Below the pieces are notes generated by a model, which worked only from the letters and a program-made list of their open reading frames with translations, was not told the origin of the DNA and searched no databases. From the NCBI GenBank assembly GCA_902651635.1, contig CACRSC010000059.1:15939-79938 (forward strand): a stretch of 64,000 bases of DNA, read 5' to 3'. How positions within the stretch are numbered: position 1 is the stretch's first letter; the number at the start of each line of letters is the position of its first letter. The translations under genes were made by a program, and so were the position numbers. Source of the stretch: Mastigamoeba balamuthi. Lineage: Eukaryota; Evosea; Mastigamoebida; Mastigamoebidae. Positions 12,721 through 23,818 of this stretch are shown here, in pieces.

Positions 12721-15017
12721 TCAGAGGGCTGTGAGAAACGATGCATCCTGGGGGGGTACTATTACCGGGGCTCCGCTCTCGTAGGGCGGTGGAGCCTCCG
12801 CCGGGACCGAGGGCGGCGCAGGAGCGTAGGCACGCTGCTGCACCCTCTCGTTCGAGTTGCTGTTGCTCTGCTCCCCGAGCGTCCTGCGCCCGAAGAGCGT
12901 CTTGGCTGTGGAGGGGTGCCTGCGCTGCTGTGGTCATCCACTGGATGGGTTGCACAGCGCACCACGGCACAATGAAGCTGCTGGCGCAGTTGACGACCAC
13001 GAGCGTGGGGTGTGAAGACACTGACACGAGGTCGTGCAGGTACAGCCGCAGTAGAATGTCGCCAGACACCTAGGCACGCATTTCGAAAGCTCAGGAGAAT
13101 CAAAACCAAGAGGGAAGTATGGCCCGCACTGCCATCTTGGGGTTCTTGCCATTGGACACGGGGAACCACTGCTGGACCACCACGTTGGCCGGTAGGTACG
13201 TCAGGTCGATGTCCACGCACCCCAGGTAGTCGCCTAATTGGACCGCGTGAGGATTGTCTGCAGGAGTGCTCCCACGGGTGCACACCAGCGATGTGGTTGC
13301 TTTTGCTCTTGATGTAGACGACGACGTTGGTCCGGGTCCTGAGGTTGTACTCCAAGCGCATCACGTTGTTCTCCTCCCACACGGGGTTGAGCGTCTTCTG
13401 GCCCTCCTCTGTCTTGAGCTTCTCGGGCTTGTTAAAGTTCTGCCTCCACTGAAGCACAGAGCACTGCGCGTTGGGCTTGAGCAGCCCCGCGCCCCTGAGA
13501 GCCGTGATTTCGAGCACGGAGCGCGCCAGCTGCGACGCGGGCGTGACGCGCAGGTGCGGGGGCCGCGGGTCGACCCAGGAGGTGTAGCCCTCGACGTGGT
13601 TCACGAAGAACGTCTCGCCCTGGTCACTGCCCACTGTCCACCCGGGCGGCAGCACAGCGCTCTGCCAGTTGGGGTACGCGCTCCCCTCCGCCCCGGGAGG
13701 CCCTATGACGGTGCGCGCGACGTGGTCGAGGACGAGCATTGAGCCGTTGAGGGCCGTGACCTCCTCGCAGCCGGCGGGAAGCGCCAGGGGCCTGCGGTAC
13801 TGCGGAGGGTACCTCGTGTGCGCCCCCATGAACACTGAGGGCACGCCGAAGTCCCGCGGGGTTCGCAGGGCCTGGGCGAACGCTCTGAGCACGTGGGCCG
13901 GAGACTGCATAGGGGCCAAGATGACCACGGGAGCGTACAGGTGCAAGTTGTGCCTGAGCAGCCCTGTGGCCACCTCCACGTCTGCGAGGCCGCGTCAGAA
14001 GCAGCACCGCCGGCGAGAACAGCGACTCACGGACTGCGTGCTGCCAGGAGAGCCTGCCCATGTTCGTGTCGGGCATCGCGTCCTGCGGCATCCGCATGGA
14101 CACCTTTGCGGCAGGTAGCGTCAGCGAAAGGGGGGCTACGGCATAGAGCCTCCGCACCATGTGGTTCATCGACTGTCCTGGCGGGAGCGCAGGCAGAGTC
14201 GTCGACGAGTACACGACCGACGCCTCGCTTTTCGGCTGCGCGTGGCGCCCTGTTGCCATTAGAAGGACTCTCGTGAGACAGTGGCTGGCGACCCCCCAGA
14301 GAGCAGCGCACCGAATAGCGTCAGGACTGTCCTGCTGGCCGTGTGGCTCGTGTGGTTGGTCACCGTGATGAGGCCCCAGACGATGTCGCCCAGTGCCGCG
14401 TGCTTTGCGAGCTCCAGCGCGACGAAGAGCCCATCGCCGCTGCTGATCCGCGTGTGGCTCTCCTCGTGCACGGGCATTGCGCCCGAGGCGACGACGGTGA
14501 ACGGGCACTCGCACTCGGGCGACTCGACGGTGCGGCCCGACGAGATCCGCACAGCAGCGCTCGCGTAGTAGGCGAGGAACTCGTCGCCCGACGGCGAGCG
14601 GTACGACGTGGGCAGGTTCCGCGGGAGCCCCACGCTGAAGGGAAACGCGTGCTCGCCTGCGCTGAGCTCCGTGACCGCGCCACTGGTCTCGCAGGGCGCG
14701 TGCAGCTCGTCGTAGCAGGCGACCACGCGCGACACGAAGAACGTCTGCTCGAGCGCCATGCCGCTGCCCGGCCTCTGAGGGGCCGCATGGTCCAGGCCCA
14801 CCTGGCGAATTGAGGGGAGCGCGAGGGCTGATCGTGTGAGTGTGCGGGGACGACTGGGTGTGCGATGGGCCAGCTGGCAGCTCGCCTGAACGCGGCCTGA
14901 GATGCGGACGCCGACAGCGGCCACGAGGGTGGGGCGCTTGACCCGGACGCTGACCACGCCGCTCAGGGCCTCGCTGGCGGTCCATGCCCTGTGGGAGAGT
15001 AGCACGCGCACACGCAT
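12721..15017 (-). CDS. Arrestin-fold + WW + C2 protein with C-terminal PPPY
   Basis: Exons (minus strand): start 15017 down to 14312, with a likely in-frame 90-nt intron after ISGR; then 14249-14031, 13981-13286, 13233-13130, 13069-12963 and 12919-12721. Introns are 62, 49, 52, 60 and 43 nt, GT-AG, some with clear branch sites (CTTCTAAT, CTTCTGAC). The spliced length is about 646 aa and stays in frame throughout. The N-terminal arrestin domain shows FPFSVGLPRNLPTSY; the arrestin C domain includes VHVEVATGLLRHNLHLYAP. A WW domain follows (LPPGWTVGSDQGETFFVNH), then a C2 domain (SVLEITALRGAGLL ... SGDILLRLYL), then a Pro-rich tail with APPPYESGAPV. Alpha-arrestins recruit HECT ubiquitin ligases through PPxY. 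Having both a WW domain and a PPxY ligand in one chain is unusual. It probably acts as a membrane-traffic adaptor. Confidence 0.8.
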
Positions 15018-17040
15018 CCCTGGTGTCTGGAGGAGGTGGATGGCACGGGGGTGGTCTGCGGTCTAAGTCTCTGCGGAGTATTCTGCGGAAATGCCCCGCC
15101 GGATAAAGAAATGGACCAATTCGGCTCGGTGAATCTGAATTGGAATGTACAGGAAATTAAAGGAAACTAGCACAGGATCCTTGGAGGTGGGCGCCAATGG
15201 TGACACAGAGAGATCCGCGAATCTAATAGAACGCTCGTACACACACTGCCCTGTGCGCTACGGAGCCCACACAGCCTCACAGGGGGCATGTGAACTCCGA
15301 AGCCTCTGGGGAATAATGAGCCAAGAGGCCCCTGCAGTTTGCAGCTGCCTCTCAGACTGCCTACGGCACTATAATCCTGTCCTGAACGTTGTTTTTGGGT
15401 GTTGGTCAAGGGATCATTCAAGAGCCAAACGATGACACCAATCCACGAGCAACACATTTGGAGTGATGCCACAGAATCCTGTGAGGGCCCCTTCATGGCC
15501 TGTTGCCTGAACTCGTACGTCATCTTCTCGTGGTACTTGGCTGAGGTGTGGATGAGCTCAGCATCCTCACACTGATATCTCTTCAACATTGTTTTCCTTG
15601 TAGCATCATTTTCTTGTGACCCACCAGATCCAGTGCCTATTCTGCAATGCAAGAGAAGAGCATGCAATCTCTTTCCAGGTGTGAGGTTGCACCAGCTGAT
15701 GATGCCTCCAAGAGCAGGTGCATTCTTCCTTTCATTATGTTGTCACCTTTTTGACCAGAAATGTGACTGGATGAGTGCAGTTTTGGCAAAACCTATGGTT
15801 TCTCTGCGTGGTTAATTGTGTTGCAAGAATGTGTCAAGTATTTACCATTATTGGAAGCCTGGGAGACTGATCAATCCTTAACTTTTCATAAGCACTTGCA
15901 GGAAGAAATGAATGTGGAACAGGCTGTCGTCCTGGACCAGTCCGGTGGCCTCGATCAGGATCATGACTCAGATTCATCAGATGACAAACCTTAGAGCCAG
16001 ATAATTCACCAAGAATTGATTATTTCAAAGCTCTGGCACAAGTGGACAACTCACAACATGCTTTCATGAGCAATTCTCTATTTTTTCTGATACAAACATC
16101 TCAACTGAGAGGCAGAAGGCAATTCCGAAGAAGATGAGAAGTAGGTTACTACTCTTTTATTTACATACTAATACCAGTTATTGCTTTTCGTGATGTCTGG
16201 GATGGTAGTCATCCAAAGAAGAATTATTGGAACAGTTTTGTGTATTCTCTAATGGTAACTCTTTTTTGGTTCTGTCCATTTCAGGGCAAATGCTATTCTG
16301 ATGGTCTTAATATCAATTTCTACTCATTCTTCCACGAAAATTAGTTAGTTGTATCCCTTGGTCAGTTTTCTGAACATACTAGTTTATCTTGACTGAGAGT
16401 CTTACAAGAATGAACACCTCTGGTACTCATTATCCCTGGGCCTTCAGAGCCAAATGGTGATAAGATTAATACTTATCTACATGTTCTTAACAAGAAATCA
16501 AGAGACTGAAGGCTACAATTAATGAGATAACTCAAAATCAGCTTAGATAAGACTCATATATGTGAAGATTGCAGTGTGGAGATATGCCTGCACTTAGAAA
16601 GCTAATTGGCTGGAAGGACATTAACACCTACATAGCTAGTCTGGAGTTGACTTCTATGGTCTGATTAGTTACAAGCTCATCTCTGCTACTGTGTGTGCAA
16701 TTCTCTCTTTCAATTTAATAGTTTATTCAGCTTTTTTGTCTTGTTGCGGAATAATGAGTCACGCACAGAATGACGTTGTCTGCTCTTGATTTAACAATCC
16801 GGGCCTGTAATGTGTGACCTAGTAACAAGGAATCCTGCCCCGTGATTCAGGGAAACCAGTGAGACCAAGTCAAACAGTTTAGGAACGAACAATCCTATCA
16901 GGGTTGTTTTTATTTGCATATTAACCATTGGTGAACTTAAGGACTAGGTCACATGCAAGTCAAACATGATCACAGTGTTTGGAAAAAGAAGGCCAGCAAA
17001 GGATTGAGTCTTGACGTGGTGAGAAAACAACGATATAGAA
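15018..17040. other. Low-GC intergenic stretch
   Basis: No gene can be supported. One frame near 15826-15993 reads ECVKYLPLLEAWETDQS and ends in an acidic tail (DHDSDSSDDKP) before TAG, reminiscent of transposase C-termini but too short to assign. A segment at 16719-16752 (TTTATTCAGCTTTTTTGTCT and following bases) recurs at about 20225-20256 in the same orientation. Confidence 0.3.
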
Positions 17041-17059
17041 AAAGTCGTTGCATGTGTGA

Positions 17060-18450
17060 TACAATAGCGAAGTTGTCATGTGCTGATATTCACCAATAAT
17101 ACTGATGTTCGATCGGCGTTTACCATCTGCACCAGTAAATCCCGATGTGAAGCGATAATTGCATTGATAACATCGATGCCCTTGGTCTGAAGAAGTGAAA
17201 TATTGATGTACATCGATATTTCACGATGATCAGTCGTGGACTTAGACAATTTTTTAATCAAAGTCCATGGGGAACCAGTCGTGTGCGGGGAGCTGATTCA
17301 AAGGGTTCTGGGAGAGGTAGAGTGCATTCAAGTGCATGATGATCTTGACTGCATGCCTGTGGAGTGGGTTGATGAGGGGAGAGTGGCCACGGTAGCGATT
17401 CCCGAAGATGCTGAACTGGACAAGGAAGCCGAGATAGTGCTCAACACAACTCCTCCACTTCCTGTGAATGCGGTTGAAGTTGTGCTCAAATGCCGTGAAG
17501 GCGATCGTGCACCTGTGCTTCTTTCCATTGATGGAGTCGTAGAGCGAGCCATGCTTGAACGGGCAAACGAGCTTATCAAGCCCGATGCCAACATAGGCGT
17601 TGTCCGCTGTATAGCGATAGAGAGCGATGTTAAGCGATGCGACATGATCAATGTTTTGCGATGTTTAGTGGTGCGCACCAAGAAAACGGGATTGTCCCCA
17701 ATTGATTGGCCCTTCGGTCCTTCTCCAAATCTGGACATCGTGTCTGCGCCCGATGAACGGACCGTGAACATCGATCGGGGTTGCACGGTTGTCAACGATG
17801 AACTGGTACTTGAGAACATGAGATCCGTACTTGCCATTGTACAGGTGCTGCTGGCTGAACCGTGGTCGCACAACGTAGAACGCTTTGACGTCAACTGAGC
17901 CATGGAGGTCCATGGACCATGGGGCCGAGAGGTGGTTGCGGGGCTGAGTACGAGCATCCCAGGTGGCCTGATGATGATGTTTATTGGTAAGTATTGATAT
18001 TAGGGAATATAATCACATTGATATTAGCGAAGTTCACCGAAAAATAGTGCAGCAACTCCTGCTAAGGAGCGAAGTACACCAATAAATATTGGTGCGCACC
18101 GCAAGCTCATCGACGATGCTCACAAGATAGGCCACTGTGCGGGCAATGCACTTGTGGTAGCACGCGCTGTCCATGTGTGCAGACGCCGACTCCATGTAGT
18201 ATGAGTGATATCCTTTGAAGAAGTTCAGCAGCTTAAGCAGGTGCTTCTCCTGCATCTGCGATCTGCCGTACTTGTTCATAACCTGCTGCAGGAAGCTCTG
18301 TGGGTAGCCATACAGGCACCAAGCCCTTGTATCGTCCGTGAAGTTTGGCATTGTGTGGCTTGCGATGTTTATCGGTATATAGAGGTGTTCACCGCCGTGT
18401 GACGTCAATCGAAAACAATGTACAGCGATGTACAGTGGCATGCAGCGGGA
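17060..18450 (-). mobile_element. DDE DNA transposon, second family (degenerate)
   Basis: Minus-strand frames resemble a PIF/Harbinger-type transposase. An N-terminal part lies at 18034-18355 (MPNFTDDTRAWCLYGYPQSF, KHLLKLLNFFKGYHSYY). A DDE_Tnp_4-like core lies at 17665-17913 (YNGKYGSHVLKYQFIVDNRA, then HGPFIGRRHDVQIW). A continuation in another frame at 17240-17660 has TADNAYVGIGL and WRSCVEHYLGF, where the second Asp and the Glu would fall. The core therefore carries at least one frameshift. Edges are approximate: flanking sequence contains CGATGTACATCG-type palindromes rather than a clear terminal repeat. The plus-strand ORF 17236-17898 is its shadow. Confidence 0.6.
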
Positions 18451-18572
18451 AATCCATCATGGATTGCCACAGCAGACCGATTTCTTGTGATGTCATCTGA
18501 TGATGTATCGTGAGCCCCTCTTTGGCTGCACCTTTTCACAAACCCAACCACCCTCACACCCCACACACACCG

Positions 18573-19988
18573 ATGGCGGACAGCACAGACGACCTGCGCT
18601 ATGCTGGGGGCTGCGCAGTGCTCAAGTCGGAGAGCTTCGTGCGCTGGGCCTGCTGGCTCGTGAGGGTCAACAGCGATGTCTATGGCCAGAGAGCAAAATG
18701 GATCGAGACAGAGAAGCAGGTATGGGACGAACCCCCCCTTCCTCCGTCCCCTCCTCACCACGCACGTGCAGCTCATGATCCAGGGGATCCACGTCCCTAA
18801 GGGCAACCTCAAGAACGCCGTGACGCACTTCAAGATCAACACGGACAAGTGCGAGGAGGTGCCAGTCGAGGTCGCGCAGAAGCTCGTCACGCAGTTCGGC
18901 GGCTCATTCGTGCCGCTCAGCAAGGGGACCGTCATGCCCATCATTGTGCCGCTGACTGTGGTGCCAGCCGTGCAGAACAATGAGCTGCTCAGGCATATGA
19001 TGGTGCGTGTCTCTTTCTCTCTGTTATTTATCACTAATTAACAATATACATCGCAGAGCCTCCTGGAGCACAACGCGGCACACGAGGGCGTGGCAGAGGC
19101 GCGTCGCAAGCACTGTGCTGCATGCGAGAAGAAGGACAAGAAGGACAAGAAGAGGAAGAGCAAGGACAGCAAGGACAGCGAGAGCAGCGAGAGCAGCGAG
19201 AGCAGCTTGGAGGTCAAGGCCAGCTCGGGCAGCGACGACTCCGCCGAGAACACGGGCATGTTGGTGCGTCTCCTTCTCCCCCTCCTGCCGCCCCCCTTCC
19301 ACCTGTGTGTCTCACCATCCCTCTCGTAATGACGTCATCCACGCACAGGGCAAGGGGCGGAAGCCGCGCTCATGCACCAAGGGCCACAAGCACTCGCCAT
19401 CACCGGAGCCGTCGCCGTCGCACTCACTGCTGCGCTCGCCGCCACACAAGGAGGCGAAGGAGCCGAAGAAGAAGAAGCTGAAGAAGATCAAGGAGGAGCT
19501 TGACTCCTCGGACGCCATGCATTCTCCTCTAACCACCCCTTTCCTGACGGCACAGCAGGAGACACCGAAGGAGAAGATGAAGGTCGAGCAGCGCAAGGCC
19601 ACCGCAGGTGCACAGCTCCTCACCTCAGTCGACCAGTGCCACAGCGAGAGCACGGAGTTGGTCAAGCTCATTGAGCAGGCCAAGGCGGCCGTGGCACTGC
19701 CCACGATGCCACGCAAGGGCGCGCAGCGCACGGCAGCCATCGCCTCTCCATCGACGCCAAAGGACCTGAAGAAGCTGACGAAGGCAGCTCATCGAGCTCA
19801 TCATCGCGCAGCAGACCACCGCCATGAGCAGCGGCGACGATGAGGCGGCCGAGGCAGACGGCGGCCCGTACAAGCTCGAGAACAAGGACTGCAACGACAA
19901 GAAGGACGGCAAGAAGAAGGCTGGCGAGAACAATGCCGGCGAGAGCAACAAGACCGAGAAGAAGGAGGATGAGGCGCCGCAGAAGTGA
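18573..19988 (+). CDS. Unrecognised protein with Lys/Ser-rich C-terminal half
   Basis: Four exons: 18573-18719, 18772-19002, 19057-19263 and 19349 onward. Splice sites are good (CAG|GTATGG, ATG|GTGCGT, TTG|GTGCGT; branch-like CACTAATTAAC), and all three introns preserve phase 0. The first about 125 residues look globular (VLKSESFVRWACWLVRVNSD, KGNLKNAVTHFKI). The rest is highly charged, with KKDKKDKKRKSKDSKD and many Ser-Lys clusters, suggesting a nuclear or RNA-associated protein. In the last exon the frame closes at 19843 (about 359 aa). From about 19775 a +1 frame continues with similar composition (LIELIIAQQTTAMSSGDDE ... KKEDEAPQK) to TGA at 19988, so a small indel or an unrecognised intron is likely. 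I recognise no family. Confidence 0.6.
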
Positions 19989-20019
19989 GGCGGTGGGGGC
20001 GGGGGCGGGGGCAGGGGTG
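19988..20019. other. G-run tract (possible G-quadruplex)
   Basis: Directly after the last possible stop codon of the preceding gene, five G-runs of 4-5 bases are separated by one or two bases. Such a tract could form a quadruplex in DNA or in the 3' UTR. Confidence 0.55.
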
Positions 20020-20070
20020 ATTAAGAAATTTGAATCGAAAATTCTTTTTCCGCAATTCAATCAATTGCTC

Positions 20071-20190
20071 TTATCGATGTACATCGGTAAGCATATGTTG
20101 CCACACGTTTCTACTGCATCGATGCACACTGATACTGTCAGATCGCTTGGCATTGTTAGCTATTACCGATTTACATCGTGATTTATCGAA
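20071..20190. repeat. Short inverted-repeat element (MITE-like)
   Basis: TTATCGATGTACATCGGTAA at 20071-20090 is matched, inverted with few differences, at 20162-20182. The CGATGTACATCG core also occurs near the transposon at 17205 and, in part, at 18425, so this may be an internally deleted relative of that element. The remaining 20191-20873 shows no supportable gene. Confidence 0.5.
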
Positions 20191-20873
20191 ATCATCAGTA
20201 TCCATCGAGAGTTGACAACTTCACTAATTTATTCAGCTTTTTGTCTTGTTACAGAATACAAAGATGCCTAATAGTCCACAGGCAGAGGAGCTCTTCAAAA
20301 TTAATCCGTAGTGTTTTTCATTTTCTTCCCACCTCCAAGTGGTGTACACCGAAATAAATCAAACAAGAGGATTGGGGGCTGGCAGTGTGCTATTGAAAGC
20401 ACAGTGCCAAGTGCTCCTGTATCACCGTGCAATGTGCCCCACGATGCGATAGTGCCCAAGCAAGGCCACACATGTGATACTCCTGAACGACAGCACCCAA
20501 GCAGCACACCCAAATGACACTCTCATTTGATCTCCACTAAGGATGATTTGGTAGTGTGCAGATTGCTCAGAGCATCATTCAGTCATCGCTGCACAACCCT
20601 GTCGATCCTGGGATCAGTCGAAAGAATCGCTCAGGCTCAGTTCACAGCGCAGCACAGCCACAGCCAGCTTTGCACATGCAACACGCCCAGTACAGTGGCA
20701 ACCAAGTCATAGGGGACTCTGTTCGAGTGTGAAGCCCCTGTCCCAGTAGTCTATTCAAGTGGGGGGCTGCCGAGAGCTTGGCCGCGGTACCCACACCAGA
20801 GGGGCACGCAGGAGATCCTCTACAGCCAGGGCCAAGATGGAGGGGAGGAGGGAGGGAGGGGGAGTACGCAGGG

Positions 20874-23527
20874 TCAGAGGAGGTGGGGGCGTTCGACGCT
20901 GAGCTTCGTGACGAGCTCCCCGAAGAGCGCGTTGGCCCACGCGAACCACGGCCGCGTGAACCGCGAGGCATCGTCGAGCCAGAACGACTCGTGCATGAAG
21001 CCGTAGCCCTGCCCGGGCGTCGCCGTGTCGCCCGCCGCCGCCGACGCCACCAGCACGCGCAGGCACTCGCGTATCTCGTCGTCGTCAGATGACGTCAGCG
21101 CGCGCATGATGATCGACATGGGCCACACGTAGCCCAGCCCTGCGTGCGGGCCGCCCACGCCGGCCCCGGCGCGCCCCGCAAAGTAGTACGGGTTCGTCTC
21201 CGCGCTCAGCACCGCCAGCTACAAAACGGACATATTTAGCGCCAACAAAATCAATTGATTTGGGCAAACTTCGAAAACCAGCACGACGGAAGCTCGGCGA
21301 GGGACGTACGCGGGTGCGCTGGTAGGTGGGGTCCGAGAGGGGCACGTAGCCGAGGTACGGGAGGCTGAGCAGCGAGGGCACGTTGGCGTCGTCCATGAAG
21401 ACGGCGTTGCCCAAGCCGTCGACCTCGTAGGCGTACACGTCGCCGTCGGGCCTGTGCAGGATCCCGTGCTTCCTGATGGCCGCGTCGATCTCGTCCGCCA
21501 GCGCCGCCTGGTCCGTTGTTTCCCACCCTCGGTCAAAATCCAAATCAGAAAATTCGAAGCGCCCAAGTGCTTTTTCCCCAAGTGGAATCGCTTCTTTGTG
21601 GAAATATCGGTGGAAATTTCCAGTCAAATCGGGATACGGAAATAATAGAAAGCGCTTTCACCTTGATGACGCGCAGCGGAAGCGCTTTTTCATGTGAGAA
21701 ATCAGGAAACGGGTGTTGATAGAAAGCGCTTTCACCCCCGGAGACGCACAGCAGAAGCGCTTTTTCTGGCGAAAACAGTGACGTCCCCCCCTGCCAAACC
21801 AGGAAACCGGAGCTGATAGAAAAGCGGTTTCGCGACCCGATGACGCACAGCGTCAGCGCTTTTGAGGGGGTCGCCCAGGGCGGCGGCCCAGATCTCGGCG
21901 AGGCCGCGGAGGGCGACGACGGCGTAGGCGTTGGAGGGGACGTTGAAGGGCAGCAGCGTGGCGTCGTCCGAGGGCCTGAAGGCGCTGCGCACGAGGCCGC
22001 AGCGGGCGCCCGGGGCGGGCAGGCCGTGCTGCANTTTGGCGACCCGATGACGAAGACGCACAGCGTCAGCGCTTTTGCGGGGGTCGCCCAGGGCGGCTGC
22101 CCAGATCTCGGCGAGGCCGCGGAGGGCGACGACGGCGTAGGCGTTGGAGGGGACGTTGAAGGGCAGCAGCGTGGCGTCGTCCGAGGGCCTGAAGGCGCTG
22201 CGCACGAGGCCGCAGCGGGCGCCCGGGGCGGGCAGGCCGTGCTGCAGCGAGTCCCCGGGGTTCCAGTCGCGCCGCTGGAACGTGTAGGGCTCGCGGCCCA
22301 GCGCCTCCATCGACCCCGCCTGCTGCTCCCGCATCGTCTGCGAGGAGCTCACTTGATTTTATTTCACGTAACATCGCGGATTTTCAGAATTCCCCAGAAT
22401 TCAAATGACTGCAAAGGTACCAAAAGATCCATTCCGGGATTTGAACGATACGCAATCGATTGGAAAGGGAAAATGGAGGGGGCAACGCACGCTGACGATG
22501 AGGTCGGCGGCGGCCTGCCACTGCTCGGTGAAGACGGAGGCGTCCTTGGTGGCGGCCCAGTAGGCGTGGGCGAGGTGCAGGACGCTGGCGAGGCTGTCGA
22601 GCTCGTACTTGCCCTCGAAGACCTCGGGGCGCATGGGGGGCCGCCGCCTGTCGCTCTGCCAGCCCGCGCCGCTCGCGTTGTAGTTGAACGCGTTGGCGTA
22701 GGGGTCCAGCAGCACGCTCCTCGCGTGGCGCCCTATCACCCCCGCGATCATCCGCGCCAGATCGGGGTCCTGCCCCAGCACGCTCAGATAGGAAGACGTG
22801 GGGCAGCCGCAGGATCGATTCCCGCCTCGCGCATCTTTTGTTCCCCTCCTCCCTCATTACCCAATTTAAAGCAAGCGACCCGATCGTGATACAATCAAGC
22901 CGTGGCGTGTGTACTAACACAAAAGCCGATGTGAAATGGAGACAGTGGTGGGCGTCCCGCTGGATCGAATCCCTCCATCGCCAAGTAAAACTACCCCCAA
23001 GAAATAACAGACCGAGAGCACCGGCGGAGGCTCACAGTCGCACGGTGTGGGCCAGAGGCCCGGGGGGTGGGGTCTCGGTGCAGGAAGCGGGCGAGGGAGC
23101 AAAGAAAGAGGAGAGAGAGGATGAAGAGAGGGGTAGGGGGAGGGAGAGAGAGAGGGAGGGGAGGAGAGCAGGAGAGAGCAGAGGGCACGAGGGGCACCTG
23201 GGCGGCGTAGGGGAGGTAGGGGAGGACCTGGTTGGCCGAGTCCCGCAGCCACATGGCCGCGATGTCCCCCGTCACCACGAACGCGTCCCCCCCGCCCCAC
23301 GCGGCGACGGTGGTGTCGAGCGTGCTGGCGAAGCAGTTCTCGAAGACGGCCCCCAGCGCCCCGTCGCTCACGCGCGCACGCGTGGCCGCCAGCGCCCGCT
23401 CCACCGCGGCGCTCCGGAACGTCCGCTGCCCCTCGGCCGGCCGCTGGCTGCTGCCGCGCGCGGGCATCGCGAGCAGGGACGGCACAAGCAGCGCCAGCAC
23501 AAGGTGTGCGGTATCTGCAGTTGGCAT
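20874..23527 (-). CDS. GH125 family alpha-mannosidase (Mug157-like), secreted
   Basis: Exon 1 is 23198-23527: signal-peptide-like N-terminus (LVLALLVPSLLAMPARG), then the GH125 hallmarks ENCFASTLDTTV and TGDIAAMWLRDSANQVLPYL. Exon 2 ends at 22501 and contains DPYANAFNYNASGAGWQSDR. Exon 3 (22062-22337 on the right contig) has GLVRSAFRPSDDATLLPFNV and PSNAYAVVALRGL. Exon 4 is 21310-21507 and exon 5 is 20874-21218, with GFMHESFWLDDASRFTRPWF and the C-terminus. GH125 enzymes are exo-alpha-1,6-mannosidases, probably acting here in the secretory path or outside the cell. The 5' edge of exon 2 (near 22790) could not be fixed: the obvious acceptor does not match the phase of exon 1. Exon 3 appears twice because of the N at 22034. 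Confidence 0.85.
21640..21870. repeat. Tandem AGCGCTTT-rich repeats in a GH125 intron
   Basis: Intron 3 of the GH125 gene contains about three degenerate units of 70-85 bp. Each has GAAAGCGCTTTC, a GACGCRCAGC block and GAAGCGCTTTTTC. The palindromic AAGCGCTT core gives each unit hairpin potential, and the last unit overlaps the donor site of exon 3. Confidence 0.6.
21840..22230. other. Duplicated exon 3 flanking an N: unmerged contig overlap
   Basis: About 194 bp (21840-22033) recur almost exactly at 22041-22232, separated by a single N at 22034. The left copy lacks a 5-bp stretch and has a few substitutions. Both encode the same part of GH125 exon 3. The simplest reading is two contig ends, perhaps two haplotypes, that overlap but were joined by N. 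Confidence 0.75.
23095..23190 (+). repeat. Polypurine GA tract in GH125 intron 1
   Basis: An almost pure purine stretch rich in GAGAG and GGGAG lies inside the first intron of the GH125 gene (C/T-rich on the coding strand). It creates no coding support; long C/T stretches of this kind may strengthen or confuse 3' splice-site choice. Confidence 0.6.
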
Positions 23528-23818
23528 CGCGCAGTTGCTCCCCGCGTATCTCGGCTTTTGTTCTGGCGCCTCTTCGTTGGCGGAACGCCGCTCCGAGAAG
23601 ATTCCTGTATCTCTGGAAACCCCGGACGAGGTTCCGCTGGAGGGCAGGGCAAAGGGGAAAGCAGCAACTACGACGCTCCTTCCACGACAGCGGTGGCCTG
23701 TCTTCGGGGAGCGGCGACGAAAAACTCCGGATATCGAGGAGAATCCCGCGGATATTTTCCATCGATATCCGCGAGGTGCGAAACAGCCGACCCTCCAAGC
23801 CGCAACGCAGCCGCAGCG

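Noticed and set aside
13624-14985. 453-codon minus frame as one exon
   Set aside because: Only its 14031-14249 part is coding; the rest is a shadow of the arrestin exons in another frame.
17236-17898. 220-codon plus-strand ORF
   Set aside because: Antisense to the transposase core; the minus strand has the recognisable DDE_Tnp_4 motifs.
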